In this document: piece after piece, positions 1 to 5,346 of the stretch
How the letters are laid out: each line of letters begins with the position of its first letter
How positions within the stretch are numbered: position 1 is the stretch's first letter
Made by a program: the position numbers and the translations under genes
Notes under the pieces: model-generated
The model's database searches: none
The model's input: the letters and a program-made list of their open reading frames with translations, nothing else
Told to the model about the DNA's origin: nothing
DNA from: Clostridiales bacterium
GTDB taxonomy: Bacteria; Bacillota; Clostridia; Christensenellales; DUVY01
Reading direction: 5' to 3'
Assembly: GCA_031290295.1 (NCBI GenBank)
Contig: JAITNT010000298.1
Span: 1 to 5,586 of the forward strand
DNA: 5,586 nt

Positions 1-283
1 AAGCTCCGATCCCTTTTGTACCAGCTCGACCGATAGTGCCATTTTCGCCATCAACACAAGTTGCTCCTTGCGTGTTCTTAATTGCAACCGAGTTTATAGA
101 CACTCCCGCGTGTCCGGCATTACCGCCATTACCAGCGTTACCGCCTTTACCCCCGTCACCACCATTGCCGCCATTGCCGCCTTTACCGCAAATAATAGCG
201 AGAACCGCGTATTTTTCGCCGCCATGTCCCCCGTCGCCTCCGGCTCCGCCTCGTTCGCTAAGGGCAATCTGTAGATAATGCAA
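1..283 (-). CDS. Glycine-rich Gly-X-Y repeat protein, partial, no clear start
   Basis: Read on the minus strand, this frame is open from a stop at 286-284 to the left edge and continues out of the window. It encodes Gly-X-Y triplets: an early GGAGGDGGHGG block, a hydrophobic break (YAVLAIIC), then a GKGGNGGNGGDGGKGG-type block rich in Asn, Asp and Lys, a less repetitive stretch (about 50-110), and collagen-like triplets (GENGTIGRAG) near the edge. Such tracts occur in large surface or secreted proteins of gut Firmicutes, but nothing here gives a function. Only a TTG at 283-281 could start the frame. It has no Shine-Dalgarno sequence, and no signal peptide follows. Other frames upstream carry stops. 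It therefore looks like a 5'-truncated or decayed gene whose body lies off the left edge. It starts 22 nt after the isomerase stop on the same strand, yet shows no sign of belonging to the sugar pathway. The reading direction is well supported by the three-residue glycine period; gene status is not. Confidence 0.45.
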   Translation of the reverse strand, partial: MHYLQIALSERGGAGGDGGHGGEKYAVLAIICGKGGNGGNGGDGGKGGNAGNGGNAGHAGVSINSVAIKNTQGATCVDGENGTIGRAGTKGIGA

Positions 284-305
284 TTAAGACGGTCAGTCTA
301 TAAAC

Positions 306-1262
306 CTACACCCACCATGCCGCGGTTTTGGTTGAGTCGAAAATTATGACCGATTTTAGGTAGGCGACGGCTTTTTCCAAACCCTCCTTGGGGGTCATAA
401 GGCTGTCCTCGTGCTCTATCGAAATCACATGGTCGTAGCCCACCATGCGGAGGGCGGAAATCATCGCTTTGAAATCGCCGTTGCCGTAGCCCACCGTGCG
501 GAAAATCCACGAGCGGTCCTGCTCGTTTGTATACGGCTTTTGGTCGAGAACGCCGTTAACGGCTATTTCCGATTTATTTAGATAGGTGTCCTTAGCGTGG
601 AAATAGTAGACGGCTTCGCCTAAATATTTGATTGCCTCTGCGGGGTCTATGCCCTGCCAAATAAGGTGGGACGGATCGAAATTCGCGCCGATTCCCGCGC
701 CCGTCGCCTTGCGCAGTCTTAGCAAGGTGGACGGATTGTAGACGCAGAAGCCGGGGTGCATTTCAAAGCACACCTTGACGCCCGCTTGACGCGCCGCTTT
801 CTCTTTTTCCTTCCAAAACGGAATGAGCTTTTCGTTCCATTGCCACTCCAGCAGGCTGCTGAAGTCGCTCGGCCACGAGCACGTAACCCAATTCGGCGAT
901 TTTGAGGTTTGGTCTCCGGGACAGCCCGAGAACGTCACTATGTGCCGTACTCCGAGCCTGCCCGCCACCTCGAATGCCGCGTCCAGCTCCTTAGTCGCGG
1001 TGTCGGCAATTTTTTTGTCGGGATGAACGCAGTTGCCGTGAACGGACAGCGCGCCTATTTCCATGCCGTACTTCTCAAAAAGGTTCTTTAGCTCTCCGGT
1101 ACGGGCGGGGCTTTTTTGCAGCTCTATGACGTCGGCGTGCGCCGTCCCGGGGTAGCCGCCGCAGCCTAGCTCGAGCACGTTCACGTCGAGCGATTTGAGA
1201 TACTTCAGTGTGTCCTCAAGACTGAGCGCCGCTAATACGGGATTAAATACGGAAAGTTTCAT
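306..1262 (-). CDS. Sugar isomerase/epimerase, AP-endonuclease-2-like TIM barrel
   Basis: This is a 318-residue soluble protein of the xylose-isomerase-like TIM-barrel superfamily, whose members isomerise, epimerise or cleave sugars and keto-sugars at a divalent metal. Visible strand-end motifs are ELGCGG (31-36), SVHGN (73-77), TFSGCPGD (110-117), CFEMHPG (165-171), NFDPSH (194-199), YYFHAKD (219-225), GYGNGDF (258-264) and ISIEHED (280-286). The likely metal ligands are E167, D196, H222 and E283, all present, so the enzyme should be active. The C-terminal WWV ending resembles close relatives and the length is usual. I chose ATG 1262 over an in-frame ATG at 1274 because GGAGG (1272-1268) lies 5 nt before 1262 and overlaps the earlier ATG. 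It is the last clear gene of the minus-strand cluster. Family relatives include YcjR and keto-C-glycoside cleaving enzymes that act on products of Gfo/Idh dehydrogenases, which suits its neighbours, but its substrate is unknown. Confidence 0.93.
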   Translation of the reverse strand: MKLSVFNPVLAALSLEDTLKYLKSLDVNVLELGCGGYPGTAHADVIELQKSPARTGELKNLFEKYGMEIGALSVHGNCVHPDKKIADTATKELDAAFEVAGRLGVRHIVTFSGCPGDQTSKSPNWVTCSWPSDFSSLLEWQWNEKLIPFWKEKEKAARQAGVKVCFEMHPGFCVYNPSTLLRLRKATGAGIGANFDPSHLIWQGIDPAEAIKYLGEAVYYFHAKDTYLNKSEIAVNGVLDQKPYTNEQDRSWIFRTVGYGNGDFKAMISALRMVGYDHVISIEHEDSLMTPKEGLEKAVAYLKSVIIFDSTKTAAWWV

Positions 1263-1267
1263 TTTAT

Positions 1268-1272
1268 CCTCC
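1268..1272 (-). promoter_or_regulatory. Ribosome binding site of the isomerase gene
   Basis: GGAGG lies 5 nt before ATG 1262, an effective spacing. It overlaps the alternative ATG at 1274-1272, which has no ribosome site of its own, so it decides the start. A GC-rich hairpin ends 3 nt upstream and could affect access to the site. Confidence 0.8.
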
Positions 1273-1275
1273 ATT

Positions 1276-1293
1276 CCGCCGCACTTGCGGCGG
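1276..1293 (-). promoter_or_regulatory. GC hairpin directly before the isomerase ribosome site
   Basis: CCGCCGCA and TGCGGCGG are perfect inverted copies separated by 2 nt. As RNA this gives a 7-bp all-GC stem closed by an AAGU tetraloop. No U-run follows in the minus-strand transcript, so it is not an intrinsic terminator. Its 3' foot is 3 nt from the GGAGG site, so it may tune translation or stop a decaying or paused transcript. Being a perfect repeat it is certain as sequence; the role is inference. Confidence 0.6.
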
Positions 1294-1304
1294 CATAACT
1301 TGCA

Positions 1305-1430
1305 TGTGAAAGCTCAGACGCGCCGCAGACAAAGAAAGCGAGCGTCTCCGACGGGGAGTGTATACGGAAATACATGACCCTAGGGGGCGCAATGCTTTCT
1401 GCAGTATCCGGCAGCGTATGAGCTTTCACA
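1305..1430. repeat. Long imperfect inverted repeat (MITE-like or RNA hairpin)
   Basis: The outer arms are 1305-1321 and 1414-1430. TGTGAAAGCTCA pairs perfectly with its inverted copy over 12 bp, then one mismatch and 4 more pairs (ACGC/GCGT). Pairing can continue inward: GCCG with CGGC, and GCAGA plus AAGC with their complements around a bulge. Small local palindromes such as CCCTAGGG (1378-1385) occupy the centre. The right arm covers the last codon and TGA stop (1428-1426) of the upstream oxidoreductase gene. No clear target-site duplication flanks the arms and there is no coding sequence inside. It fills nearly all of the 163-nt gap to the isomerase gene. It could be a small non-autonomous insertion element or palindromic intergenic repeat, or a structured RNA controlling the ratio of upstream to downstream gene expression. 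Confidence 0.6.
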
Positions 1431-2514
1431 CGTTAAAATAATACGGCTTACCCGTCCTTGCGCTTGCGTATATGCCCTCGAGTATCATGGTAACGACGGC
1501 GGCTTGCTCGGGTCGGACTACAAGCTCCCCCTTACCCTTGACCGCGTTAAGGAAGGTCGCGCACTCGACGTCCGCGGGCTCAACCTTGCCGCCGCCCGCA
1601 AAAAAGGCGACGCCGCCCGCGTTGAAGTTCGGCTCCTCCGTATACTGCGCGTTATGCTTGACGCCGTTAATTTTGAGTCCGCCGTCCTTTAGTTCCGCGC
1701 CCGCTCTTGTGCCGGAAAGCGTCGCGGCCGCCTCTCTTACCTCGAGCGTATTAAGCGCCCAGCTGCTCTCCAGAATAACGGTCGCGCCGTTCTTCATTAC
1801 TACGAAGCCGAACGCGGAATCCTCTACCGTAAACTTTTTAGGATCCCAGTCTCCCCATGCATTAGCGGTTTCCGTATCGTTATTCAGCTTGTGATAGGTA
1901 GTGCCGACGCAGTAACTCGGCTCGTAATTATTCATCATGTACAGCGAAAGGTCGAGCGCGTGCGTGCCGATATCGATAAGCGGCCCGCCTCCCTGCTTTT
2001 CCTCGTCCAAAAAGACGCCCCACGTAGGCACGGCGCGGCGTCTGACCGCATGCGCCTTGACAAAATATATGTCGCCTAAGGCGCCGTTTTCGCACTCCTT
2101 CTTCAGGTACAGGCTGTCCGGGCGGTAACGGTTCTGGTAACCGACGGTGAGCAGCTTTCCGCTCTTTTTTTGCGCGGCGACCATCAGCTTGGCTTCCGCG
2201 TAATTTATAGCCATGGGTTTTTCGCACATTACGTTTTTGCCGCTCCCGAGCGCGGCGACTGATATCTCGCAGTGGCTGACGTTGGGGGTGCATACGCAAA
2301 CCGCGTCGAGCTTTTCCTTGAGAAGCTCCCTGTAGTCCGTAAAGACCTTGCCCTTGCCGTTTCCGAATTCGACGTTCGCTTTTTCCGCGCGCTCCTCGAT
2401 TATGTCGCAGAACGCCGTTATTTCGATTTCCGTATCGAGCTTCTTTATCGCGGGCATATGCTTGCCGTTAGCAATGCCTCCGCAACCGATTATTCCGTAC
2501 CTTAACTTAGCCAT
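1426..2514 (-). CDS. Gfo/Idh/MocA-family oxidoreductase (second in operon)
   Basis: This is a 362-residue cytoplasmic dehydrogenase. An N-terminal Rossmann fold binds NAD(P), with GCGGIA at 10-15 (last glycine of the motif replaced by Ala) and an acidic residue after strand 2 (CD, 36-37). The family lysine motif CEKP is at 97-100, with K99 in the active site. The C-terminal alpha/beta domain carries DIGTH (181-185), giving the expected Asp/His pair D181 and H185. A FTVEDSAFGF segment (228-237) leads into the beta sheet. Length is usual. The start ATG follows AAAGGAAGGA (2530-2521) by 6 nt. It lies 59 nt after the ThuA-like gene, across an A-rich leader with no terminator, so cotranscription is likely. 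The protein is clearly diverged from the other oxidoreductase in the cluster, so the two probably act on different intermediates or in opposite directions. Members oxidise sugars, glycosides or inositols, often at C3; the substrate here is not identifiable. Confidence 0.95.
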   Translation of the reverse strand: MAKLRYGIIGCGGIANGKHMPAIKKLDTEIEITAFCDIIEERAEKANVEFGNGKGKVFTDYRELLKEKLDAVCVCTPNVSHCEISVAALGSGKNVMCEKPMAINYAEAKLMVAAQKKSGKLLTVGYQNRYRPDSLYLKKECENGALGDIYFVKAHAVRRRAVPTWGVFLDEEKQGGGPLIDIGTHALDLSLYMMNNYEPSYCVGTTYHKLNNDTETANAWGDWDPKKFTVEDSAFGFVVMKNGATVILESSWALNTLEVREAAATLSGTRAGAELKDGGLKINGVKHNAQYTEEPNFNAGGVAFFAGGGKVEPADVECATFLNAVKGKGELVVRPEQAAVVTMILEGIYASARTGKPYYFNV

Positions 2515-2573
2515 TTTTGTTCCTTCCTTTTTTATAATTTTTTTTATGTCTTATTTGATTTAAGCTTTAAGCG

Positions 2574-3296
2574 TCAGATTTCTTCTAGCGGCGCGACGTT
2601 AGGACAGGAATTCCGCTCGCTTGCGTGAGTGCGCGGGCTTGCCCACCGCACCGCGTTGACGATGACCCTTTGAATGTTTGGCAGATAGTAATTGCCGTAT
2701 GTTTCATGACCGGGTTGAAAGTAGAACACGCGCCCGCGCCCTCTCGTGTAGCACACGCCGCTTCTAAAGACGTTGCCGCCCTTGTACCAACCGATAAAGA
2801 CGGTCGCCTCGGGATTGGGAATATCGAAAGGCTCGCCGTACATCTCCTCGTGCTCGATCTCGAAGTGCAACGGAAGTCCCGCGGCGATTTCGTGACCCGG
2901 CTCGGTTACGAAAAGCCGTTCTTTCTCCGCCGCTTCGCGCCATTCCAGATAACCCGACGTACCCAAAAGCCCCGTAAAGGGCTTGGCTTTATGCGCGGAA
3001 TGCAAAAATATAACGCCCATGCCGCGGTTAACGGCGTCAACTACGCGCGCCGAATCCTCGAAGCTTACCTTATCGTGATAGCAGTGCGCCCAGTAAATAA
3101 GCACGTCCGTACCGTCGAGCAGGGCTTGCGACAAGCCGCGTTCGTCGTCCTGCAACGTACTCGTTTTTACTTCGATATCCTTTTCTTTGTCCAAAAACTC
3201 CGCGATAGCGGCGTGAATTCCCGCGGGATAAACCTTGGCAACCTCCTCCCGCTTCTGCTTTTCGCCGTATTCGTTCCAAACCGTGACTTTAATCAT
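2574..3296 (-). CDS. ThuA-like domain protein (trehalose-utilisation family)
   Basis: This is a 240-residue soluble protein with a class-I glutamine-amidotransferase-like (flavodoxin-like) fold, as in ThuA. Family signatures are VTVWNEY (4-10), VYPAGIH (22-28), LIYWAHCYHDKV (66-77), FLHSAHKAKPF (97-107), LEWREA (117-122), EEMYGEPFDIP (150-160), FRSGVCYTRGRGRVFYFQPGHETY (177-200) and QRVIVNAVRW (209-218), ending in the usual PLEEI. The position of the amidotransferase nucleophile is Ser (S100 in HSAH), so it should not be a glutaminase. The biochemical role of the family is poorly defined; genetics ties ThuA to trehalose, maltitol and sucrose catabolism alongside a Gfo/Idh partner (ThuB). ATG 3296 lies 4 nt after the stop of the preceding oxidoreductase gene. 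Its AAGGA site is inside that gene's last codons, so translation is probably coupled. The canonical motif near 9-13 usually contains RHE; here it reads GEK, a small departure. Confidence 0.92.
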   Translation of the reverse strand: MIKVTVWNEYGEKQKREEVAKVYPAGIHAAIAEFLDKEKDIEVKTSTLQDDERGLSQALLDGTDVLIYWAHCYHDKVSFEDSARVVDAVNRGMGVIFLHSAHKAKPFTGLLGTSGYLEWREAAEKERLFVTEPGHEIAAGLPLHFEIEHEEMYGEPFDIPNPEATVFIGWYKGGNVFRSGVCYTRGRGRVFYFQPGHETYGNYYLPNIQRVIVNAVRWASPRTHASERNSCPNVAPLEEI

Positions 3297-3300
3297 TCGC

Positions 3301-4371
3301 TCAATCCTTAAATTTAATTGTGCGCCCTTTCTTCGCGGACGCGGCGGCGGTTTCCATTATGCGGATTACGCGCCCGACCTCGCCGGGCTTTACAAAAAGC
3401 TCGGCATTATTCTCGACGGATTCCCTGAACGCCGTGTAGAACCTGTTGTAATCGCTCGCGAGGTTTTCTACGGCTATACTGCGGACGCCCGATTCGGGAC
3501 GCGCCGCCATGGTTTTGGTAAGCCCGTTGCCGCGCTGCTCGGCAAGTAAAAGCTCGTCCGTCCGCATATAAACGGTCATTCTTCCGCCCGTCTCAAAATC
3601 GTCGAGCGTAAGCGTACCCTTTTCGCCGAAAACCGTCCAGCGGGGCAGCTTTATAAAAGCGTTGGTATTAACCTCGAGGTTAATTTCCACCTCGGGGAAA
3701 TAGCGGTTTTTCTGCTCCTCGGAGGCGTCGAAAAGCATAGTAAGCTCAAAGCCGTCGTCAACCTCGAAACCGAGCGCGTGCGAATAACGGCAGTTAACCG
3801 TTTTCGGCGCCGTAAAACCCGCATAGCAAATTTGATCGATAAGATGCACTCCCCAGTCGAGCATCATGCCGCCGCCGCGACGCTTTTTTTTGCGCCAGCC
3901 GCCGGGAATGCCGTTAGCGCCCATCACGCGCGAATCTATGCGGTACACGCGTCCCAGCTTGCCGCCGTCGATAACCGAAAACGCCGTAAGGTAATCGCTG
4001 TCGCACCGGCGATTCTGGTGAACGGCGAGCTTGACTCCGCTCCTATCCGCCGCCGCCGCCATAGCGTCGAAGGCTTCGTGCGTCATACTTGCGGGCTTCT
4101 CGCATATAATGTGCTTGCCCGCCGCCGCAAAGTATTCGGCGTATTCCCCGTGCGTGTCGTTAGGCGTCGCGATAAGCACCGCGTTGACGCTTCCGTCCGA
4201 AGCTATTTCTTCCTTAGAGGCGTACGCCCTAATACCGTCGCCGACCGCGAGGCGCACGCGCTCGGGGTCGATGTCAAAAATTCCGCACAGGCGATACCCG
4301 GGCAGCGTCTTAATTCTGGTCGAGTGGTAATGCCCCATGCCGCCGTAGCCTACGATGACTATATTAATCAA
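3301..4371 (-). CDS. Gfo/Idh/MocA-family oxidoreductase (first in operon)
   Basis: This is a 356-residue NAD(P)-dependent dehydrogenase. The Rossmann motif GYGGMG is at 8-13, FDID (32-35) marks the end of strand 2, IATPND is at 67-72, the active-site CEKP at 90-93 (K92), HQNRR at 118-122, and the catalytic DWGVH at 172-176 (D172, H176). A basic WRKKKRRGGG loop (159-168) precedes the catalytic helix. All key residues are present. The start is TTG 4371-4369: AAGAAGGA (4387-4380) lies 8 nt upstream, and the only early ATG (codon 12) would cut the nucleotide-binding motif in half. It is the first gene after the divergent promoter region and is followed 4 nt later by the ThuA-like gene, an arrangement like the thuA/thuB partnership. 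It probably oxidises a sugar or glycoside hydroxyl to a ketone. The exact substrate, cofactor preference and direction cannot be read from the sequence. Confidence 0.94.
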   Translation of the reverse strand: MINIVIVGYGGMGHYHSTRIKTLPGYRLCGIFDIDPERVRLAVGDGIRAYASKEEIASDGSVNAVLIATPNDTHGEYAEYFAAAGKHIICEKPASMTHEAFDAMAAAADRSGVKLAVHQNRRCDSDYLTAFSVIDGGKLGRVYRIDSRVMGANGIPGGWRKKKRRGGGMMLDWGVHLIDQICYAGFTAPKTVNCRYSHALGFEVDDGFELTMLFDASEEQKNRYFPEVEINLEVNTNAFIKLPRWTVFGEKGTLTLDDFETGGRMTVYMRTDELLLAEQRGNGLTKTMAARPESGVRSIAVENLASDYNRFYTAFRESVENNAELFVKPGEVGRVIRIMETAAASAKKGRTIKFKD

Positions 4372-4379
4372 TTTTACAA

Positions 4380-4387
4380 TCCTTCTT
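4380..4387 (-). promoter_or_regulatory. Ribosome binding site supporting the TTG start
   Basis: AAGAAGGA lies 8 nt before TTG 4371-4369. No ATG or GTG sits in frame at a suitable distance, so this site is the main support for the non-ATG start of the first operon gene. Confidence 0.75.
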
Positions 4388-4408
4388 TAGAAAGTAAGAC
4401 CCTTTATC

Positions 4409-4437
4409 TTTACAACAATATTGTACTCCTATATCAA
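4409..4437 (-). promoter_or_regulatory. Possible operon promoter, minus strand
   Basis: TTGATA (4437-4432) and TGTAAA (4414-4409) are separated by 17 nt. The -35 matches five of six consensus bases and the -10 four of six, with the expected TATAAT-like order. This would place the start about 30 nt before the TTG codon, leaving room for the ribosome site. A palindrome ACAATATTGT (4415-4424) lies inside the spacer next to the -10. A perfect TTGACA (4453-4448) also exists, but its nearest -10-like box, TACAAT (4425-4420), is 22 nt away. A weak -10 suits a promoter needing an activator. The choice between these boxes is uncertain. Confidence 0.4.
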
Positions 4438-4445
4438 AATTTTTT

Positions 4446-4477
4446 CTTGTCAAAACGCATAAATATTTTGCCAAAAA
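4446..4477. promoter_or_regulatory. Direct repeats 21 bp apart, candidate AraC-family operator
   Basis: TTGTCAAAA (4447-4455) and TTGCCAAAA (4468-4476) are the same but for one base, and their starts are exactly 21 bp apart, two helical turns. Paired direct half-sites at about this spacing are the classical binding arrangement of AraC-family dimers. A looser third copy, TATCAAAA, begins at 4432. The sites lie between the two divergent starts, just upstream of the candidate minus-strand promoter and the regulator's own promoter, so both could be controlled. The surroundings are AT-rich, which raises the chance level. Confidence 0.4.
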
Positions 4478-4489
4478 TTACGATTTATG

Positions 4490-4518
4490 TTGCGCAATAC
4501 TTTGCGGTGTGCTATAAT
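4490..4518 (+). promoter_or_regulatory. Promoter of the AraC-family regulator gene
   Basis: A perfect TATAAT (4513-4518) is preceded by 17 nt and TTGCGC (4490-4495), a half-matching -35 that is part of a perfect palindrome TTGCGCAA (4490-4497). Transcription would be expected to begin 6-7 nt after the -10, around 4525, which is the A of the regulator's ATG. No Shine-Dalgarno sequence lies between the -10 and the ATG. A weak -35 overlapped by a palindrome leaves room for regulation. Confidence 0.6.
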
Positions 4519-4524
4519 CGGCTT

Positions 4525-5337
4525 ATGAAAAAAATCTCCGACGCCGTATACGAACGCGAACGTATTTATGACCGCTCAAATCTTGTAATGTTGACCACGT
4601 GGGGAGCCTCGGCGCACTTTCACCCGCAGATGGAAATACTCTGCGTAAGCTCGGGGGCTATCACCACGACGATAAACGACGAGGTGCGGCTTATGCGCCG
4701 CGGCGATATCGGGATATCGGACAGCTTCGACGTTCATTCCTTTAGGGTAGAGGAACCGGGATCGGTAGGGCACATATTGATTGTGCCCAAAAGCTTCCTT
4801 ACCGAATACAGCGCGCTGTCAAAAAACAGCACCTTTGTTTCTCATTTTTTTTCGCACCCGCAAGCCTTCAAAATAATCGAAAGCTTAGTCCTTATGCTTA
4901 GAGAGCACTCTCCGGGCTGCGACGAGCTTTTCGGCAAGGGCATACTTCTGTCCATAATGAGCCTGATCCGGGCAAATCTGCCCTCGCAGGCGTGCGCGGA
5001 AAAAAACCATGAGTCCTTAATGCGCGACGTGCTGTCCCACATCTATGACCACTCTGACGAAAACATTACGCTCGGGCTTTTGGCAAAAAAATTCGGCTAC
5101 ACGCCTAATCATTTTTCACATATTTTCAACGCTTACGCCCAAACGGGGCTTAAAGAATACCTCAATATACTGCGCGTCGACCGCGCCGCCGCCTTTCTGT
5201 TGAACGGCGAAACCGTTCTGGACGCCGCCATGAACGCCGGCTTCGATTCGTTGCGCACATTTTACCGAGCTTTTTCCAAACGCTTCTCGACGTCGCCTAA
5301 CGCGTATATAAATCAACCGGAGGCAACGAAGCGTTAG
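4525..5337 (+). CDS. AraC-family transcriptional regulator with N-terminal cupin domain
   Basis: This is a 270-residue cytoplasmic DNA-binding protein. Residues about 25-90 form a cupin-like sugar-sensing domain, with HFHPQMEILCVSSG (31-44) and the MRRGDIGISDSFDVHSF region (57-73). A helical linker covers about 100-160. The C-terminal AraC/XylS domain (about 165-263) has two helix-turn-helix units, the first around ITLGLLAKKFGYTPNHFSHIF (181-201), the second around TVLDAAMNAGFDSLRTFYRAF (230-250), with the usual FSTSPNAY end. The frame is open far upstream, but that stretch is antisense to the oxidoreductase gene, and domain boundaries plus the TATAAT box fix the start near 4525. No ribosome site precedes this ATG, hinting at a leaderless mRNA. 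It diverges from the sugar-oxidoreductase cluster across 153 nt, so it probably activates that cluster in response to the pathway's sugar. The effector is unknown. Confidence 0.94.
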   Translation: MKKISDAVYERERIYDRSNLVMLTTWGASAHFHPQMEILCVSSGAITTTINDEVRLMRRGDIGISDSFDVHSFRVEEPGSVGHILIVPKSFLTEYSALSKNSTFVSHFFSHPQAFKIIESLVLMLREHSPGCDELFGKGILLSIMSLIRANLPSQACAEKNHESLMRDVLSHIYDHSDENITLGLLAKKFGYTPNHFSHIFNAYAQTGLKEYLNILRVDRAAAFLLNGETVLDAAMNAGFDSLRTFYRAFSKRFSTSPNAYINQPEATKR

Positions 5338-5346
5338 GGGGGGGGG
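5337..5346 (+). repeat. G10 homopolymer at the regulator stop codon
   Basis: Ten consecutive G residues begin with the last base of the TAG stop. Runs of this length are prone to slippage and to sequencing error. Because the stop precedes the run, length changes would not alter the protein. Confidence 0.7.

Noticed and set aside
36..278. Plus-strand proline/leucine-rich open frame
   Set aside because: It is the complement of the Gly-X-Y codons. The start would be GTG without a ribosome site, and the glycine-triplet reading on the minus strand explains the periodicity better.
1..283. CRISPR array or tandem DNA repeat in the glycine-rich region
   Set aside because: The periodicity is codon-level (GGN triplets) with varying bases, without fixed repeats and spacers.
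1272..1274. ATG 1274 as start of the isomerase
   Set aside because: It overlaps the GGAGG that serves ATG 1262, has no site of its own, and adds four residues not expected before the first barrel strand.
2625..3311. Long plus-strand open frame of 228 codons
   Set aside because: It lies opposite the ThuA-like gene, whose motifs are clear. The plus-strand translation shows no domain and no ribosome site, so it is a codon-bias shadow.
4409..4430. Tiny leader peptide after AGGAG at 4429-4425
   Set aside because: The following TTG codons reach a stop after two codons. This is too short to be meaningful and most likely chance.
3778..4524. In-frame open extension of the AraC gene upstream by about 249 codons
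   Set aside because: It is antisense to the oxidoreductase coding sequence and then crosses AT-rich promoter DNA including TATAAT. The translation has no family features and the AraC cupin domain begins after 4525.
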